Positions 29,101-39,130 of a stretch of 64,000 nt of DNA are shown one piece after another. The notes below the pieces were generated by a model. It had not been told where the DNA came from. It made no database searches and worked only from the letters and a program-made list of their open reading frames with translations. Origin of the DNA: Kazachstania africana CBS 2517 (taxonomy: Eukaryota > Ascomycota > Saccharomycetes > Saccharomycetales > Saccharomycetaceae); NCBI RefSeq assembly GCF_000304475.1, contig NC_018942.1:744001-808000 (forward strand), in the 5' to 3' direction. The first letter of the stretch is position 1. Every line of letters begins with the position of its first letter. The translations under genes were made by a program, and so were the position numbers.

Positions 29101-30066
29101 ATGGATGATAAAGAACTGCTGGATTTCTTGTTGGAGGATGATAGCATCACCAGACAGAGTAGTGTGGATTCTGTTGCTGATTCGTATTTTTCAAAGGATA
29201 TGAATGTATCAAAAATTTCAAAGACTGTACAAGGTCTATCAAAGGAGAGTGTACATGGAACTATTCTTCTCCCCAAGGTTGATGATCTAGGAGATATAGT
29301 GGATGGGTTAGATGATTTAATCTTAAGTAATCAATCCGCGGTTTTGGCTTCAAATGGAATGGAAAGTTCATTTGCTAAAGTTTCTTCCAAAAAGCAGAAG
29401 ACTAAGAAGCAATCAAAGAAAGGTGATAAGAATGAAGGCATTGAGAATGAAAATACTGTGCCCGTAGATAATACTCCCAGTAGAGGAAAGCCTGCTGCTA
29501 GTACAAAGAAGGGAAATAAGAAGACTGAATATTTATCTGAGAAGCGCATGAAAGGCATTAATAAGAATAGCAACGATAAAGACGTGGGAATAATAGATAT
29601 TTCGTCAAATAAGACTGTGGTTTCAATTGCTACAGCCTTGGAAGCTCAGTCTTCTGATGATGGACTATCCATTGCGCAGCAAAAGGCGGCCCTTGAAAGA
29701 GTTCTAGATATGGTGAACAAGAAGCTAAGAGAATTAGAAAGAAAGAACGATGCAAAATCAGATAAATATACAAGAAATAGTCGAAAAGAGGCAAAAACGA
29801 ATACTCAAAAAGAGAAGGATTCAATTAAAAATAAAAAGTCGAAAGCTGAACGAATCACAGATTCGAAATCTAAGAGCCCAAAGCGTGCTGAACCTGATAA
29901 CGTAATAATACATAGATATGTTGAGAATAAAAGATCACATACAAAGCAACAAGAGAAAGATTCGGAACGTCATAGTGAGAAGCTAGATAGCATATCACTT
30001 AAGGATAGTCAGAAAAGGAAAAGAAACAGAAGGAAGAAGGACGCATCGACAGTCACGGAAGTTTGA
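29101..30066 (+). CDS. SKA1: Ski-complex-associated protein (YKL023W orthologue)
   Basis: A 321-residue hydrophilic, mostly disordered, Lys/Ser-rich protein starting at ATG 29101. It contains an acidic N-terminal element (DDKELLDFLLEDD), a second (VDDLGDIVDGLDDLIL) and one helical segment (AQQKAALERVLDMVNKKLRELER, about 195-220). Position and orientation identify it as YKL023W, described in S. cerevisiae as a Ski-associated factor in 3'-5' mRNA decay. The frame stays open for 30 codons upstream without an ATG and reads helix-like (KRQHIKQIIEEE), so a longer product from a non-ATG start cannot be excluded. Confidence 0.75.
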   Translation: MDDKELLDFLLEDDSITRQSSVDSVADSYFSKDMNVSKISKTVQGLSKESVHGTILLPKVDDLGDIVDGLDDLILSNQSAVLASNGMESSFAKVSSKKQKTKKQSKKGDKNEGIENENTVPVDNTPSRGKPAASTKKGNKKTEYLSEKRMKGINKNSNDKDVGIIDISSNKTVVSIATALEAQSSDDGLSIAQQKAALERVLDMVNKKLRELERKNDAKSDKYTRNSRKEAKTNTQKEKDSIKNKKSKAERITDSKSKSPKRAEPDNVIIHRYVENKRSHTKQQEKDSERHSEKLDSISLKDSQKRKRNRRKKDASTVTEV

Positions 30067-30133
30067 AGCGAATTGGTTCGATATTTCGATAATATAGCAT
30101 GCTATTTCTTTAAAACTAAAGTTTCACTAGAAT

Positions 30134-32248
30134 TCATTCAATATCCATCATTTCTTCATCGTGACCATCGTTCGCATTATCATTAGATTCAGTTCTTATT
30201 TTCTTCGGCAATGCATTCGAACTAAAAGATGACGACACTGATTTTCTCCTCTTGCTAGTGTTATATAGAGAACCATCCTTATTATCGAGGCCATGAATTC
30301 TCGAACTTACGACCAATGGATGGTTTTCATCTAATGAAACAATAACATTCAATTCTAAAGCATGAGTCAGAAGCTCTTGTGCAGAAGTCATACCAGGTTT
30401 GATGGCCAAAGCCCTATGGAGGCAATCTATACCTTTTTGTAGCTGTTTCGTTTGTAAATATAAGAATCCTAAGGTCACATACAAATCAGGATCTTTTTCG
30501 GAGTCTTGAAGAACATATTTGAAACATTCGATGGCTCTTTCATTATCTCCCAATTTTCGGTATGTATGGCCTAGGTTTGTTTGAATTGAGACTGCAGTTT
30601 TTGAATTGGAGTAAAGTTTGTGCTTTATTTCATCCATTGCCTTGTTAAGGTACTTTTTGGACTTTTCATATTCTTCCTTCTTGAAATACATTACACCCAT
30701 TTCATTCAATAGTAAAGGATCATTTGGGCAAATATCATATGCTAGTGTAAAGTACTCTTCCGCCAGAGATAAAGTATTTGATGACATGTATTGCATACCA
30801 AGAAACAAGTTCGGTAAATGAACACCTGGGAAAAATCTTGCAGCAGTCGAGTAAGCAGTTAATGCCTGGTCCTGTTCTCCCTCTATAGAAAATGTATGTG
30901 CAAAACCCAGCCACGATGGTGCAAAATTAGGATCAATAATGGATGACTTGGAGAAAAACTTTCTTGCTTCATGAATCTTATTCATAGTCAAATAGTATGT
31001 TCCTACGCTAAACCAAGTAATTGCGCTTTTCGGTATCTGTTCAGCTAATTTATGGGAGATGAGGAATAGCTTGTTTTTAGCTCCCAATTCATGGAGACAT
31101 GATATGTACGTTGGTAAAATTTTAGGATTTAAAGCATCCTGTGTTTTCAAATATTTTTCACATAATACTAAACATTTGTCAAAATCACAGCTGTTATAAA
31201 GCATTTCCGTTTTACTGCTGATAACATCTACATTTGTTTCTAGATTATATTCATCAATCAGAACTTTTTGAGCTTCTAAAATCTTGTTAGTATTTATAAG
31301 TTTTGACGAATGAATCATATAAAGGTTTTTTATCATTTCTTCATTATCACTAAGAATAGAAAAATCTAGTGATTCTATTATATCCCATTCTTCTTGTGGG
31401 GTTAATAAGCACTTGTTAGTTAATTCTTCAAATGCCTCGAAGTTCTTAACGTCAATAAGTATAGCCTCTTTGAATGACTCCTTAGCCTTCGAAAAATGAT
31501 TTAGCGCAGAGTATATTTTGCCTCTCAAATAACACAATGATGATTCTAACTTAATGCCACCATCACTTTGTAATTTCTTAGACTTATTTGATTCCTCTGA
31601 AAAAGGATTTGATTCTCCAATAATATCCAGGGCTTCGTCGAATTTATTCAGCTTGAATAGGCATAAAGTAATTAGGTAGCGGCACATTATACTAATAGAC
31701 TCAAGATTATCCTTTGATAATAGCTCAACTGCTCTTAGGTATTCACCCTTGTAATAGAAACCTTGAGCCAACCAAAATGCGTCGTTTGGGTCACCTGTAA
31801 TGGAATATATTTTATTTCCAACATATTCTGCGGTTTGATACATGTGTTGCATCAGTGAATCGTGTCTCCATAACCGTAGTCTTTCAATCGAGGAGAGTTC
31901 TGATATATCGATATCTGTTGTAGTATTCGTCGTTGTGGTTGTTAAAGTAGTGACATGCTCACCGGCCTCAAAACGGCTGTCTTTCCTGAGTTCTTGATGT
32001 GGCGTTGTCAAATTAGTAGAAGAATTGAAAGGCTGTGACGTTCTTTGACCAAGAGGACTGCTCACAATAGATTGATAGGGTGGATCATTCCTACTATGAT
32101 TTGTATCCTGTTTTTCCTGCGGTTGATTTAGATTCCTTGATGATATTGGTATTTGTTGCTGTCTTGTTCCTCTGGCTATGAAAGGGGATATAGCTAGTGT
32201 AGAATTGTGTTGGGATGGAGTTTGACCAGGTGACATCGGGTTTCTCAT
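30134..32248 (-). CDS. CDC16: Anaphase-promoting complex TPR subunit Cdc16 (APC6)
   Basis: A 704-residue TPR protein. ATG 32248 is used because the two upstream codons lead only to a TTG. A Ser/Thr/Gln-rich N-terminus of about 115 residues precedes an array of tetratricopeptide repeats running to about 640 (for example PNDPLLLNEMGVMYFKKEEY and DLYVTLGFLYLQTKQL). A basic tail (KRRKS) and acidic end (DDGHDEEMMDIE-like) follow. It is a scaffold subunit of the APC/C ubiquitin ligase in the nucleus. Shorter than the S. cerevisiae protein (840 aa), mainly at the N-terminus. Confidence 0.94.
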   Translation of the reverse strand: MRNPMSPGQTPSQHNSTLAISPFIARGTRQQQIPISSRNLNQPQEKQDTNHSRNDPPYQSIVSSPLGQRTSQPFNSSTNLTTPHQELRKDSRFEAGEHVTTLTTTTTNTTTDIDISELSSIERLRLWRHDSLMQHMYQTAEYVGNKIYSITGDPNDAFWLAQGFYYKGEYLRAVELLSKDNLESISIMCRYLITLCLFKLNKFDEALDIIGESNPFSEESNKSKKLQSDGGIKLESSLCYLRGKIYSALNHFSKAKESFKEAILIDVKNFEAFEELTNKCLLTPQEEWDIIESLDFSILSDNEEMIKNLYMIHSSKLINTNKILEAQKVLIDEYNLETNVDVISSKTEMLYNSCDFDKCLVLCEKYLKTQDALNPKILPTYISCLHELGAKNKLFLISHKLAEQIPKSAITWFSVGTYYLTMNKIHEARKFFSKSSIIDPNFAPSWLGFAHTFSIEGEQDQALTAYSTAARFFPGVHLPNLFLGMQYMSSNTLSLAEEYFTLAYDICPNDPLLLNEMGVMYFKKEEYEKSKKYLNKAMDEIKHKLYSNSKTAVSIQTNLGHTYRKLGDNERAIECFKYVLQDSEKDPDLYVTLGFLYLQTKQLQKGIDCLHRALAIKPGMTSAQELLTHALELNVIVSLDENHPLVVSSRIHGLDNKDGSLYNTSKRRKSVSSSFSSNALPKKIRTESNDNANDGHDEEMMDIE

Positions 32249-32652
32249 TGTCAATTACAGGAGAAGTTGGCGGTTAATTTACTATTCAATGTTTTAAACA
32301 TGTTTTGGCAGAATCGATGAAAAATATCTAAGCCGGTGTAAACACCAATACAAGAAACAACGTCACAAAATTTCAAATATTATATAAATAGCTGTAATCC
32401 TGAGTTAAGAAGTTTAATTCAACTAGAACTAGTACGCTGTGGGTTTTTATGGAGAGAAAGTAATTAATTTGCTGGTCTCTCTATGAATTGAAACTTAGTG
32501 GGTTCAATATATGTTTGTAATCGCCAAAAAGTAAACTCATTAAAATATAATGAATTCGAATTTAGATATTTCAGCTACTATCTTACCGAGCACCTTGATT
32601 GCTTTTTTGGTTTTGTTTCAAATAATATACAAACTTACATACATTATAGAAT
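32249..32652. other. CDC16 upstream / MAK11 downstream region
   Basis: About 400 bp holding the CDC16 promoter and MAK11 3' UTR. Short frames on the + strand overlap the MAK11 coding region and are not genes. No specific element recognised. Confidence 0.5.
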
Positions 32653-33798
32653 TCATTCTAGTTCAACAGAAACTTTCTGCTTTTTGTTATTCTTCTTATT
32701 ACCTCTCTTTTTTGAAGCTTTCCCTTTATTACCAAACATAACTTTTTTCAGCTCCTCAGTATCACTTTCGACCTCACTTTGAACACCAAGGTCTGCATTT
32801 TCTGAGTCTCTTTTCTTAACGGTATCATATTTTTCAATACTTTCATCACACAACGTTATACAGTTTAATCTTTCACCAGTGTCATAGACAGCAAGTTGTT
32901 CCTGTTTCTTCATATCCCAAACAACTATCTTACCATCAGAACCTATGCTTACCAAGTAAATACCAAACTCGTTTTGATAAAATTTGAAATCTTTAACACG
33001 ATTTGTGTGACCTAACAATGAAAATTCTGGCTTGAAATCTTCAGCTCCTTCTTTACAAAGTAACCCAGTTTCGTAAAATTCAATATTACCATCGCTCAAA
33101 CCAATACATAAATATTCCTTCTCGTTGTCTAATACGACTTTCTCCATATGCATAATGGTTTTCTTGAAATCTATTTCAGAGTGAACTTTAGCAGTTGCAG
33201 TAGTATAGATCAGAACTTTATTTAGTAGAGCAACAGCAAAGAAGTCACCACTTGAACCCAACCATCTAACAAATTGCCCATTTTGTGAATAACCCCTCAA
33301 TTTTAGTACCGCAGCCTTCTTCACTGTCATTAGATTCCATAATCTTATAGAATGATCTTCTGAAACACTGATGGCAATCCTACTAGATGGATGGATGTCA
33401 AGGTCGTTAATTCTACCTGTGTGACCTTTCAAAGTACCATAGTTTTCCCAATCTTTGACTCTCCAAATAATAATTTTCTTATCTTCAGATGCTGATAGTA
33501 ACCATTTATTTGTACTAGCTTCATTTTTGGAGAATTTCAACGCTGTGATGGAACCCTGATGTGCCAACAATGTACCTAATTCCTTACGCTTTTGTAAATC
33601 ATAAATTCTAATGTGTTCATCATTGGAACCAGATACCAAGTATCTTTTTGAAATATCAAGAGTTTTGACACTTAAAGAATGTGCTTGGAAATGAAAGATA
33701 GGAACAAAAACAGGAGTCTCTAAAGTCAAATCTAGTGAAAGACACAATATATTATGCTCATAAGACCCAACGATAACTCTAAATTGATTCTTGGTCAT
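32653..33798 (-). CDS. MAK11: WD-repeat 60S biogenesis factor Mak11
   Basis: A 381-residue WD40 protein starting at ATG 33798. Repeats are visible as SGSNDEHIRIYD, SASEDKKIIIWR, SVSEDHSIRLWN and SIGSDGKIVVWD, giving a single propeller. A Lys-rich tail (KASKKRGNKKNNKKQK) suggests nucleolar localisation. Mak11 acts in early/middle 60S ribosomal subunit assembly with Rlp24 and is needed for L-A killer virus maintenance in S. cerevisiae. About 90 residues shorter than the S. cerevisiae protein, mostly at the tail. In tandem with SPT23. Confidence 0.93.
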   Translation of the reverse strand: MTKNQFRVIVGSYEHNILCLSLDLTLETPVFVPIFHFQAHSLSVKTLDISKRYLVSGSNDEHIRIYDLQKRKELGTLLAHQGSITALKFSKNEASTNKWLLSASEDKKIIIWRVKDWENYGTLKGHTGRINDLDIHPSSRIAISVSEDHSIRLWNLMTVKKAAVLKLRGYSQNGQFVRWLGSSGDFFAVALLNKVLIYTTATAKVHSEIDFKKTIMHMEKVVLDNEKEYLCIGLSDGNIEFYETGLLCKEGAEDFKPEFSLLGHTNRVKDFKFYQNEFGIYLVSIGSDGKIVVWDMKKQEQLAVYDTGERLNCITLCDESIEKYDTVKKRDSENADLGVQSEVESDTEELKKVMFGNKGKASKKRGNKKNNKKQKVSVELE

Positions 33799-33979
33799 GA
33801 TTATATCGATTATTCTTACTTTTATTCAAGGTGATGAGCTTCGAGCATCACATAAATTTTTTCTGTTTTTAAATATGAATCGTGGAAGGCATGAAAAAAA
33901 TGAAGAAAAATACGTTAGGAAAGAATTATATAAATAAAAAATGAATAAATGCGTAAGTATATGCCTTGTGAATATGTTA

Positions 33980-35772
33980 CTATGTGTTTACGAAGCCTGC
34001 GACTGCTCTAGATGCTTGAAAGTTTGACAGTTGATTTTTAAATGAGACTTTCAAAGAGGTTTTCACCCTTTCGTTACCAATTAATACTTTGGTTAATCCC
34101 ATTCTTAAATATTTTGAAATTACATTAATCATATGATGCGCTTGATTGTCAGTACTTCCTAATCTGTAGAAACTAATCAAACACAGAAGGAAAATCATTA
34201 GTGGTAGCCAGAAAAATTGTAGCATTTTATCATTTTGAAAGTTTTTCCTTTGTTGTAGGAAGAATGAGTTGAAACCTCGTATAACATCATCGTCTAGATC
34301 ATCTTCCTCATCTGTCTCTGTGTTTTCAGCGGCTTCTGTTGTAGCCACATCTGTGGATGATTTGATATCTAATAAAGCCTTGGGGAACAGATCCTCATAT
34401 TTGGGTAGCAATTCATCGTTGAACCTGTTGACCATTCTATTCCATAAAGATACTTCATTTACAGATTGTTGCGCAGCAGATTCTTTAAAAGCTTCTTCTT
34501 CACTTTCAAACTCATTATCAGCATCAGTTTCATAGCCAGAAATATTTTCAGTAGTGGCACTTATGGGCTCATCATCTTGAGAAATTATATCACTATCATC
34601 GATATTATAAATGGACGATGAAGTACTTAGAGACGATACCGTATCTATATCTCTATTATTCAAGTAATCTATACCATGATTATTCAATAGCAAATCTCTA
34701 CCATTCAGACGATTAAAAGTCAGTAAGTTGATGTCAGTATTACAATGATACGAAAAAAAATCTATGATTCTAAAATTTCCGCCAATACAAGCGAAATGGA
34801 AGGAATTGAAACCGAATAAATCAATTTTGTCAATATTGGCACCATATGATACTAATATCTTGACTAAACTGTAATACGACTTCAAAGCAGCATAATGTAG
34901 TAATGTTCTTCCTTGCTCGTCTGACATTGAAATATTTAGATTTTTTGAACCTTTCTTGAAAGAGCTTATGACATTAACAATCAACATTTCATCATTGTGT
35001 GAAGAAGAAGACGAAGAAGATAGGTTGCTTGGGGTATTAAAATTATTTGTTGTGTCATTCGTACCATTAGTATTTACACCAACAATACGTTTTGCGATGT
35101 TACGTGCGTCCTCTAATTTACCATTCATTTTTAAACCTACAATTTGTAAAGCTAATTCAATCAAGTGTCTATCAGTATCATCAACATAAGTGAAAACTAC
35201 CTTGTTTTCATTAGTATTAGAATTTTGAATAGAATTAGGAGTTGTAAAAGGCGTGGTTAAACTAATACCATTTTCGGGTCGATCTTCAATTGTAACGAAG
35301 ACTTGACCAGCGGTGGAGGCCGGTGGTAGATACGTTACAATTGTTGATTCATTCCAACATTGTGTAGATAAAGCTAGGTTTTCTCCGAATTTGATTATTT
35401 GACCTTGTTTAAAATTGGAACCTAGTAAAGTAATTTCAATCCCACCATTAACGGAACCTTGTGCGGGTATGATTTTTTGGATCATTGGTTTATTATTACT
35501 ACTATTACTGTTATTAGAATTCATTTCAAAATTTGCTCTTAATCTTTTCCTATCACTCTTACTGGATGCAATATAATTTTCGCTAATCATTCTAATATCA
35601 GAACCTGTTTCACTCATTGAAGTCGGGGAGGGAAAAATTTGTGAATTGTAATATACGTTAGTCTTTGTAATAGGATAAGGCTGTTTCAAATCCAGTGAAG
35701 AATAGTTTGAATATGATGAAGAATCGTTATCGAGACCGAGGTTGTAGTCAAAAGAGGTATTATTGTAATTGC

Positions 35773-35807
<35 letters not shown>

Positions 35808-36835
35808 GTTGAGCTTTCACTAGATGAAGAAGATGCCGAAGTTGAACAGAACATTTTATTTGAAGAAAATACTTCTGCCATTGAAAATTTATTTAAATCA
35901 TCATTATTACTTTTCTTGATACCATTAGTATTTGAGTCCATTTCATTAATGGAAAGTAAATTGGCACTTGATTTAAATGCATTTGGCTTTCTATCTTGAA
36001 TAACAATAGAATTTGTTAAAGTTTTTGCAATAACTGTGTTATTTGAATCCTTGATAATAAATAGAATTTGGAAACCATCATTTGCCTTGTGATGCCTACA
36101 ATAACAAACGATTCTACTTATTAAATCGAATTCAATTTCATTTGCATTATATTTTGATGTTCTGAAAATTTGTTTATTATTAAATATAATTGCTCTCCTG
36201 TTATTATTATTGCACCATAATAAATTATCTGATAGACCAGATTTTCTTCTAGAGGCTCTTCTCTGTTCTCTCTGTACGCATCTATCACATACATAAGTGG
36301 GCACATATGTACCTTTACAGATTAGGAAAGCCTGTAAGAATAATAAATTTTCTTTGAATGATTTTGGGAAATTCAAATTTAATGGATTCTCATCCTTGTC
36401 ATCCATATTTGTTGTTTTCTTCAAGAAGAACTTTTCTCTAGCGATAGAATCAATCGGCAAATAAACTAGTCGTTGATTAAGTTTGTAACCCCTTGTATTA
36501 GTTAATTTCAATGTTAATTTCAGTTGGTTCTCAACACGTGAAATGTCGGGAAGTCCAGACACTTGTAGACGTAATGGCAAAGTTTCTTCATCTACTTGTA
36601 TATATTTTACCGGATGAGTGAACTCACTCTTAATTTCTAATTTTCTACCGAATTGCAATTGATGAAATAGTGATGCATCTTCATATTCACTATTGTTATT
36701 CATATTAGAATTTATAGGTGATACGTCGCCATCCTTCTCTTCATTGTAAACTATATCCTCGAGAAGATTATTTACCATGTAATCCAAATCGTTCTTACCA
36801 AGCAACATATTATTATTATCAGTGGTAGTAGTAGA

Positions 36836-36867
<32 letters not shown>

Positions 36868-36928
36868 TAGTAGTAATGTTCTGGTTATCACTATGCTTGC
36901 TCTTATCAACTTCAGATGCGATATTCAT
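33980..36928 (-). CDS. SPT23: Membrane-anchored transcription factor Spt23/Mga2 type
   Basis: A 982-residue protein. Parts in order: a low-complexity N-terminus (Thr8-Ala5-Ser-Thr4); a conserved DNA-binding-like region (about 75-310, with CDRCVQREQRRASRRK); a poly-Asn tract of 12; an IPT/TIG domain (about 480-560, KIIPAQGSVNGGIEITLLGSNF); two ankyrin repeats (about 665-730); an acidic segment; and one C-terminal membrane helix (FFWLPLMIFLLCLISFY). In S. cerevisiae Spt23 and Mga2 are ER-anchored, released by Rsp5/proteasome processing, and activate OLE1 for unsaturated fatty acids. Position (YKL020C) favours SPT23. Confidence 0.94.
35770..35806. repeat. (TTA)n microsatellite in SPT23 coding sequence
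   Basis: About 11-12 uninterrupted ATT/TTA triplets, encoding the poly-Asn run of Spt23 on the minus strand. A likely site of length polymorphism. Confidence 0.9.
36825..36876. repeat. (GTA/GCA)n imperfect microsatellite in SPT23 5' coding sequence
   Basis: Tandem GTA and GCA triplets encode Thr8-Ala5-Ser-Thr4 close to the N-terminus of Spt23 on the minus strand. Confidence 0.85.
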
Positions 36929-37564
36929 CTTGTAAGGAATCTTGAAATTAATTGACTGAACTTTTCAATTCAGAAAGATTATTTGATAAACACTCGATAT
37001 AAATATGGACGATATCCCTTGCTCCAAAATATGGTATTTTAGTTTCTTGAACTCAGGATTTTGCGCTGATGCCAGATACAGTAATCTCTAAGTGGTTGCA
37101 ACAATAAGTTCCCTTTCACCACCTTATACCTGTGTTTTTTTCCCTCTCTCTTTTCCAAGATTTCCATATCACATCATCTTATGCTTCTAAAAGAAACAGA
37201 AAAAATCTGGAAGAAAATCTGAGATTTTTCGCCCGCCGCTCCAAAAAATTTCTCTGAGGGGATGAAATTAGGGCTTGCCAGAATTTGTTAGGGTTAATTG
37301 GGGGCTCATCAGGGCTCATCGCGGTCGGAAATGTTAGGGTTGGGTACAATCATTTTTCAAACCCTAACGTGTTTCATGGTTGGTTGTTTTTTCCAACTTG
37401 GAAAAAACAACCTCAAAATACTATCAGTTGCAATGGTTATTAGAATCATATCTAATGTATATTTAACTTTATATATATATATAAGTGAATCTTGACATAT
37501 TATCTTGTATGACTTGCCACAATTCACGTGTCTGTGCAATACCTTTAGAGATTTAAACTTGGAA
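36929..37564. promoter_or_regulatory. SPT23/RAM2 divergent promoter with Tbf1-type cluster and CACGTG
   Basis: TTAGGGTT occurs at 37288-37295 and 37334-37341 and in reverse at 37360-37367, with a related TTAGGGCT at 37268-37275. This is the core recognised by Tbf1. GGGCTCATC is repeated in tandem (37302-37310 and 37312-37320). CACGTG (Cbf1-type) lies at 37525-37530, 35 bp upstream of the RAM2 ATG. A 15-codon upstream ORF (37509-37556) ends 8 nt before that ATG. A perfect palindrome is listed separately. Confidence 0.6.
37382..37412. repeat. Perfect 31-bp palindrome (15-bp arms, 1-nt centre)
   Basis: The left arm GGTTGTTTTTTCCAA (37382-37396), a central C (37397) and the right arm TTGGAAAAAACAACC (37398-37412) are exact reverse complements. 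It lies between the Tbf1-type cluster and the RAM2 start. With a 1-nt centre it cannot form a stable RNA loop without opening a few pairs. It could be a dimeric protein-binding site, a convergent/divergent terminator or a cruciform. Confidence 0.9.
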
Positions 37565-38539
37565 ATGAGCGACTTCAACGTAGAAGATTACAGCGACGTA
37601 ACACTATCACCACTAACATCGGACGTTGAAAATGAATTATGCAAGATTATGTACACTGAAGAGTATAAGCAATTGATGGGGATTGCATTTACGTTAATGA
37701 AACAAGATGAATTTTCTGACAGAGCATTCCAATTGACTTCTAAAATCATTGACATTGCTCCCGCTTTTTATACAATTTGGAATTATCGTTACAAGATTCT
37801 GGACGATAAAGTGACTAGTTGTCGTGAAAATGATGATGCTAGGATCAATTTATTGAATGACGAATTGGATTGGCTCGATGAAGTCACTTTGAATAACCCA
37901 AAAAATTACCAGATTTGGTCCTATAGACAATCTCTCCTGACTAACTTACATCCATCGCCTTCCATTAAGAGAGAATTACCTATCTTACAACTAATGATCG
38001 ATGATGATAGTAAAAATTATCACGTCTGGTCATACAGGAAATGGTGTATAATTTTCTTCAAAATCACTGATTTCAATAAGGAGTTGGAATATACCAATTC
38101 TTTAATTGATTCCGATATTTACAATAACAGTGCTTGGAATCATCGTATGTTTATTTTCAAATCAATTAATCAAAGTGAAAAACTTGATCAATCAATTATA
38201 AACGGTGAAGTAGATTACATAAAGGGTAAGATAGAAACTGTGCCACAGAATATCAGTCCATGGAATTATTTACGTGGATTTTTACATAATTTCTGTCACG
38301 AAACAACAGCAGTCAGTGATTTAATACCATTTGCTGAAAAATTCGTTAATATTGAAGAAATTCAAAACCAGCAATTACCAGATATCGAATCATCCTATGC
38401 TCTTGAATTCCTGGCAGAGGCATTCTCACTTGATGACTCTACAAAACAAAGAGCTGTCGAATGTTACAAGGGTTTAGCAACAAAATACGACCCAATTAGA
38501 GAAAATCTATGGAATCATAAAATAGAGCTCCTTAAATAA
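37565..38539 (+). CDS. RAM2: Alpha subunit of protein farnesyltransferase / geranylgeranyltransferase I
   Basis: A 324-residue protein; ATG 37565 is chosen because the open frame upstream has only a TTG. Five PFTA repeats with the W-x-Y/H-R motif are visible: IWNYRYKIL, IWSYRQSLL, VWSYRKWCI, AWNHRMFIF and PWNYLRGFL. Ram2 pairs with Ram1 (farnesylation) or Cdc43 (geranylgeranylation) to prenylate CaaX proteins such as Ras, a-factor and Rho GTPases in the cytosol. Length is near S. cerevisiae Ram2 (316). Confidence 0.95.
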   Translation: MSDFNVEDYSDVTLSPLTSDVENELCKIMYTEEYKQLMGIAFTLMKQDEFSDRAFQLTSKIIDIAPAFYTIWNYRYKILDDKVTSCRENDDARINLLNDELDWLDEVTLNNPKNYQIWSYRQSLLTNLHPSPSIKRELPILQLMIDDDSKNYHVWSYRKWCIIFFKITDFNKELEYTNSLIDSDIYNNSAWNHRMFIFKSINQSEKLDQSIINGEVDYIKGKIETVPQNISPWNYLRGFLHNFCHETTAVSDLIPFAEKFVNIEEIQNQQLPDIESSYALEFLAEAFSLDDSTKQRAVECYKGLATKYDPIRENLWNHKIELLK

Positions 38540-38605
38540 AGATAATAGTTACTGAATATATAATGATTTTAAAGGGGTGCGTGTATTACTAATGTGGTAC
38601 TCGTT

Positions 38606-38905
38606 TCAACGTCTAGGTAAAAACCTGTCAGTTTTCCTCTTCTTGTAATCGTTGATATCTTCTTCCAGTTCGCTGGAAAAGTCATCAACATTTTTCAGCT
38701 GTTTCCTGAACCTAGGAGATCCCTTCACATACTTCACTAGTTTGTCGTAACACGTCTCACCCCATTGCAAATATCCATAAATTAACCTGGCAAAATCGTA
38801 CCGTTCGTATGCAAAAACATAGCCAGTTTGATGTCGTATCCCTGCCAACAGCATCGCTATTAAAGATAAATCAACACCATAATGAATAATACTCTTCAGA
38901 GACAT
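38606..38905 (-). CDS. MCO12: Small mitochondrial protein, DUF1748 family
   Basis: A 99-residue protein starting at ATG 38905, the same length as S. cerevisiae YKL018C-A/Mco12. The N-terminus (MSLKSIIHYGVDLSLIAMLLAGIRHQTGY) is the DUF1748 signature with a hydrophobic segment; the C-terminus is highly charged. In S. cerevisiae the product was found in mitochondria; molecular function is unknown. It keeps its place between RAM2 and SWD2. Confidence 0.9.
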   Translation of the reverse strand: MSLKSIIHYGVDLSLIAMLLAGIRHQTGYVFAYERYDFARLIYGYLQWGETCYDKLVKYVKGSPRFRKQLKNVDDFSSELEEDINDYKKRKTDRFLPRR

Positions 38906-39130
38906 CGCTGCTCAACTACCTCTTTATGCGATAGGTTAGCTTATATCCAACAGTATGTATCTTCTGTGCTTCTTCAGTTTCAGATTACTTGAAGCTCATC
39001 AAATCTCTTTTTTTTGGTATTGAAAGGCTTTCATAAAAGAGCGATATTGAAAATTCTTAATGTTAGAAAATAAGAAAACTATTAAATCGAGAGAACTGTA
39101 TATATACAACTCAACAACTAAGCACCTTCC

